A program made the translations under genes and the position numbers. This document shows positions 62,869 to 64,000 of a stretch of 64,000 bases of DNA, piece after piece. Location of the stretch: contig JBBSMQ010000003.1 of the NCBI GenBank assembly GCA_038233075.1, positions 107,748-171,747 on the forward strand, given 5' to 3'. Origin of the DNA: Iamia sp038233075. Its GTDB lineage: Bacteria; Actinomycetota; Acidimicrobiia; Acidimicrobiales; Iamiaceae. Position 1 is the first letter of the stretch; every line of letters begins with the position of its first letter. The notes under the pieces were generated by a model. That model was not told the DNA's origin, searched no databases, and saw only the letters and a list, made by a program, of their open reading frames with translations.

Positions 62869-63429
62869 TCACCCGTCGGAGAGGTCGTCTGATGCCTCGG
62901 CCGGGGCGTCTCGGAGTCGCTCCAGCTCGGGCAGCGCGTCGTGGTCCTTCGCTCTGTCGGCGAACCGCTTCGCCGTGATGAGATCCGCCAGGCTGACGAG
63001 ACGGACGCCCACGCCCTCAAGCGTCGAGGTGGACGCCCGAGCGGCCAGGTCGTCGTAGACGACGGGCTGGCCGCCGTCATCCTTGAGGTTGGCCAAGACA
63101 TCGAGATCACCCGCCTCGGTACGCCAGGTGGAGGTCTCCATCGCGCTCAAGGAACGACCATCGAGGACGAACGGGAGGGACCGGGCCGTCTCGTCGTCGA
63201 GGCCGCCGACACGAAGGAAGGCGCCGAGCTCTCGGAGGACCGCCGCCACGCGGTCGAGGTTCTCAACGTCGCGCCGGGCGAGGACATCGAGATCGAAGGT
63301 GACCCGGGAGGCGCCGTGCAGCCGTCCGGCCAAGACCCCGACGACCACGAAGGAGACGCCGTGCCTCTCGAGCGACTCGACGATCCGGCCGAGGTCGAGC
63401 GGCGGAGCCTCCTCAGGCTCAGCTGTCAC
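62869..63429 (-). CDS. Nucleotidyltransferase-fold protein
   Basis: 186 residues from GTG. GVSFVVVGVLAGRLHGASRV followed by TFDLDVLAR gives the GG/DxD-like pattern with Asp in FDLDV, as in other toxin-type nucleotidyltransferases. It overlaps the stop of a truncated upstream gene by 11 nt; that partner (antitoxin candidate) is cut by the IS element, so the toxin may lack control. Confidence 0.65.
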   Translation of the reverse strand: MTAEPEEAPPLDLGRIVESLERHGVSFVVVGVLAGRLHGASRVTFDLDVLARRDVENLDRVAAVLRELGAFLRVGGLDDETARSLPFVLDGRSLSAMETSTWRTEAGDLDVLANLKDDGGQPVVYDDLAARASTSTLEGVGVRLVSLADLITAKRFADRAKDHDALPELERLRDAPAEASDDLSDG

Positions 63430-63515
63430 CGAGAGACTCGGACCGCTCCGCCGTCATCTCCTCGAAGAAGGCGATGACGGCCTCAGCCGAGTCGAGCCGG
63501 CTGAGGTGAGCCCCT
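63419..63515 (-). pseudogene. 3' end of a gene cut near IS element (antitoxin candidate)
   Basis: About 30 codons (AHLSRLDSAEAVIAFFEEMT, ERSESLGDS) open leftward from about 63515 to a stop that overlaps the nucleotidyltransferase start. No upstream part is present on the IS side. Confidence 0.45.
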
Positions 63516-63900
63516 GAGGGTGGTCCAGTGGTTGTGCGGTCTGATCGGCTCCGTCATCGTGGCGGGGCAGGAAAGGACCCACTGATGTCTCGACGACGAC
63601 ACACGCCCGAGCAGATCATCCGCAAGCTCGCCGAGGGCCAGAAGCTGCTGGCCGGAGGCATGGACGTCGAGGGGGTGTGCCGCCAGTTCGGGATCGCGGA
63701 GTCGACCTGGGGACGGTGGCTGGCCCAGTACGGCGGCATGAAGGCTGCCGACGCCAAGCGACTCAAGGAGCTCGAGGGCGAGAACGCCAGGTTGAAGAAG
63801 CTGCTGGCCGAGGCCGAGCTGGACAAGTCGATGCTCAAGGAGCTGGCGGAGGGAAACTTCTGACCCCGAGCCGTCGACGCAGCGGAACCTGTCAAGGGGT
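63516..63900 (+). mobile_element. Truncated IS3-family insertion sequence
   Basis: Contains orfA and only about ten codons of orfB (LLTPSRRR) before a different sequence begins near 63885, probably the end of a second IS. Exact ends could not be fixed. Confidence 0.55.
63585..63863 (+). CDS. IS3-family transposase OrfA
   Basis: 92 residues. RRRHTPEQIIRKLAEGQKLL, DVEGVCRQFGIAESTWGRWL (HTH_Tnp_1) and a leucine-zipper segment ELEGENARLKKLLAEAELD are typical of IS3 OrfA, which binds the inverted repeats. OrfB (the DDE part) is almost wholly missing, so it cannot move by itself. Confidence 0.85.
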   Translation: MSRRRHTPEQIIRKLAEGQKLLAGGMDVEGVCRQFGIAESTWGRWLAQYGGMKAADAKRLKELEGENARLKKLLAEAELDKSMLKELAEGNF

Positions 63901-63916
63901 TTGAGACACGAGCGGG

Positions 63917-64000
63917 TTAGGTGTTCTGGATGAGTGCCTCCCGGGAGGGGTCGTTGATCCAGGCGGTGGTGGGGAGTTCGGGTGGGGTGGGTCGCCTGCC
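63917..64000 (-). CDS. Partial ORF, probable transposase C-terminus
   Basis: 27 codons enter from the right edge: TPPELPTTAWINDPSREALI then a stop at 63917-63919. The string TGTCAAGGGGTTTGAGACA just outside it (about 63888-63907) resembles an IS end. The family cannot be named from so little. Confidence 0.35.
   Translation of the reverse strand, partial: GRRPTPPELPTTAWINDPSREALIQNT

Noticed and set aside
63585..63900. Programmed -1 frameshift joining IS3 OrfA and OrfB
   Set aside because: OrfB ends after about ten codons, so no fused transposase could be made.

Overview
The window is very GC-rich and strongly third-position-biased DNA from an actinobacterium. A member of Acidimicrobiia (Iamia/Ilumatobacter-like) is my best guess. 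The reasons are an F420-type LLM oxidoreductase, DUF4214 and HTTM proteins, many GTG starts and, above all, at least eighteen start codons that sit only 6 to 8 nt after a TAnnnT -10 element, which is the layout of leaderless transcripts. The taxon is an inference. No rRNA or housekeeping marker is present beyond hisA, deoA/cdd and a class A PBP.

Layout. 0.1-19.2 kb is mostly intact: prolyl oligopeptidase, a membrane-linked Ser/Thr kinase, DUF983, an ABC-2 drug-type exporter pair, a GH43-like lipoprotein, a ferredoxin/HTTM mini-operon, a tightly overlapping GNAT - PP-loop ATPase - PGRP amidase operon, a GMC oxidoreductase, VapBC, a large secreted DUF6351-DUF4214 protein and an AbiE-like nucleotidyltransferase toxin-antitoxin pair. 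19.2-24.3 kb is an accessory strip of toxin-antitoxin genes and frameshifted remnants (DUF998, DUF433, VOC, GNAT, PIN/HTH) around an intact metallo-beta-lactamase-fold gene and an intact MazEF pair.

24.28-29.96 kb is bounded by a 50-bp direct repeat of the 3' part of tRNA-Pro(UGG); the intact tRNA lies at the right end. This is the geometry of a tRNA-integrated island. It carries an intact DUF433/DUF5615 toxin-antitoxin pair and the remains of a bacterial RNA-repair cassette: Hen1 (3'-terminal 2'-O-methyltransferase) joined by a deletion to the phosphatase and ligase parts of Pnkp. Both genes carry several frameshifts, yet their catalytic motifs are still readable. A broken molybdopterin oxidoreductase follows the tRNA.

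32.1-55.4 kb is again mainly intact metabolism and envelope: VOC protein, a gene with a short upstream ORF, crotonase, TetR plus diiron oxygenase, cdd-deoA, zinc-ribbon coiled coil, class A PBP, F420 oxidoreductase, serine hydrolase, carotenoid oxygenase, a frameshifted SDR, acyl-CoA synthetase-like AMP ligase, FAD oxidase plus PH-domain membrane proteins, and threonine aldolase. Several short tandem-repeat arrays lie between these genes.

56.4-64 kb is a mosaic of truncated genes: cation transporter/ArsR, PCu(A)C and a membrane protein fused tail to tail, SCO1, and hisA with only the first 12 codons of hisF. The hisA fragment lies between two copies of a toxin-antitoxin segment. A tRNA-Glu remnant and IS sequences close the window. 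The main open question is whether the many single-base frameshifts are real decay or sequence error.
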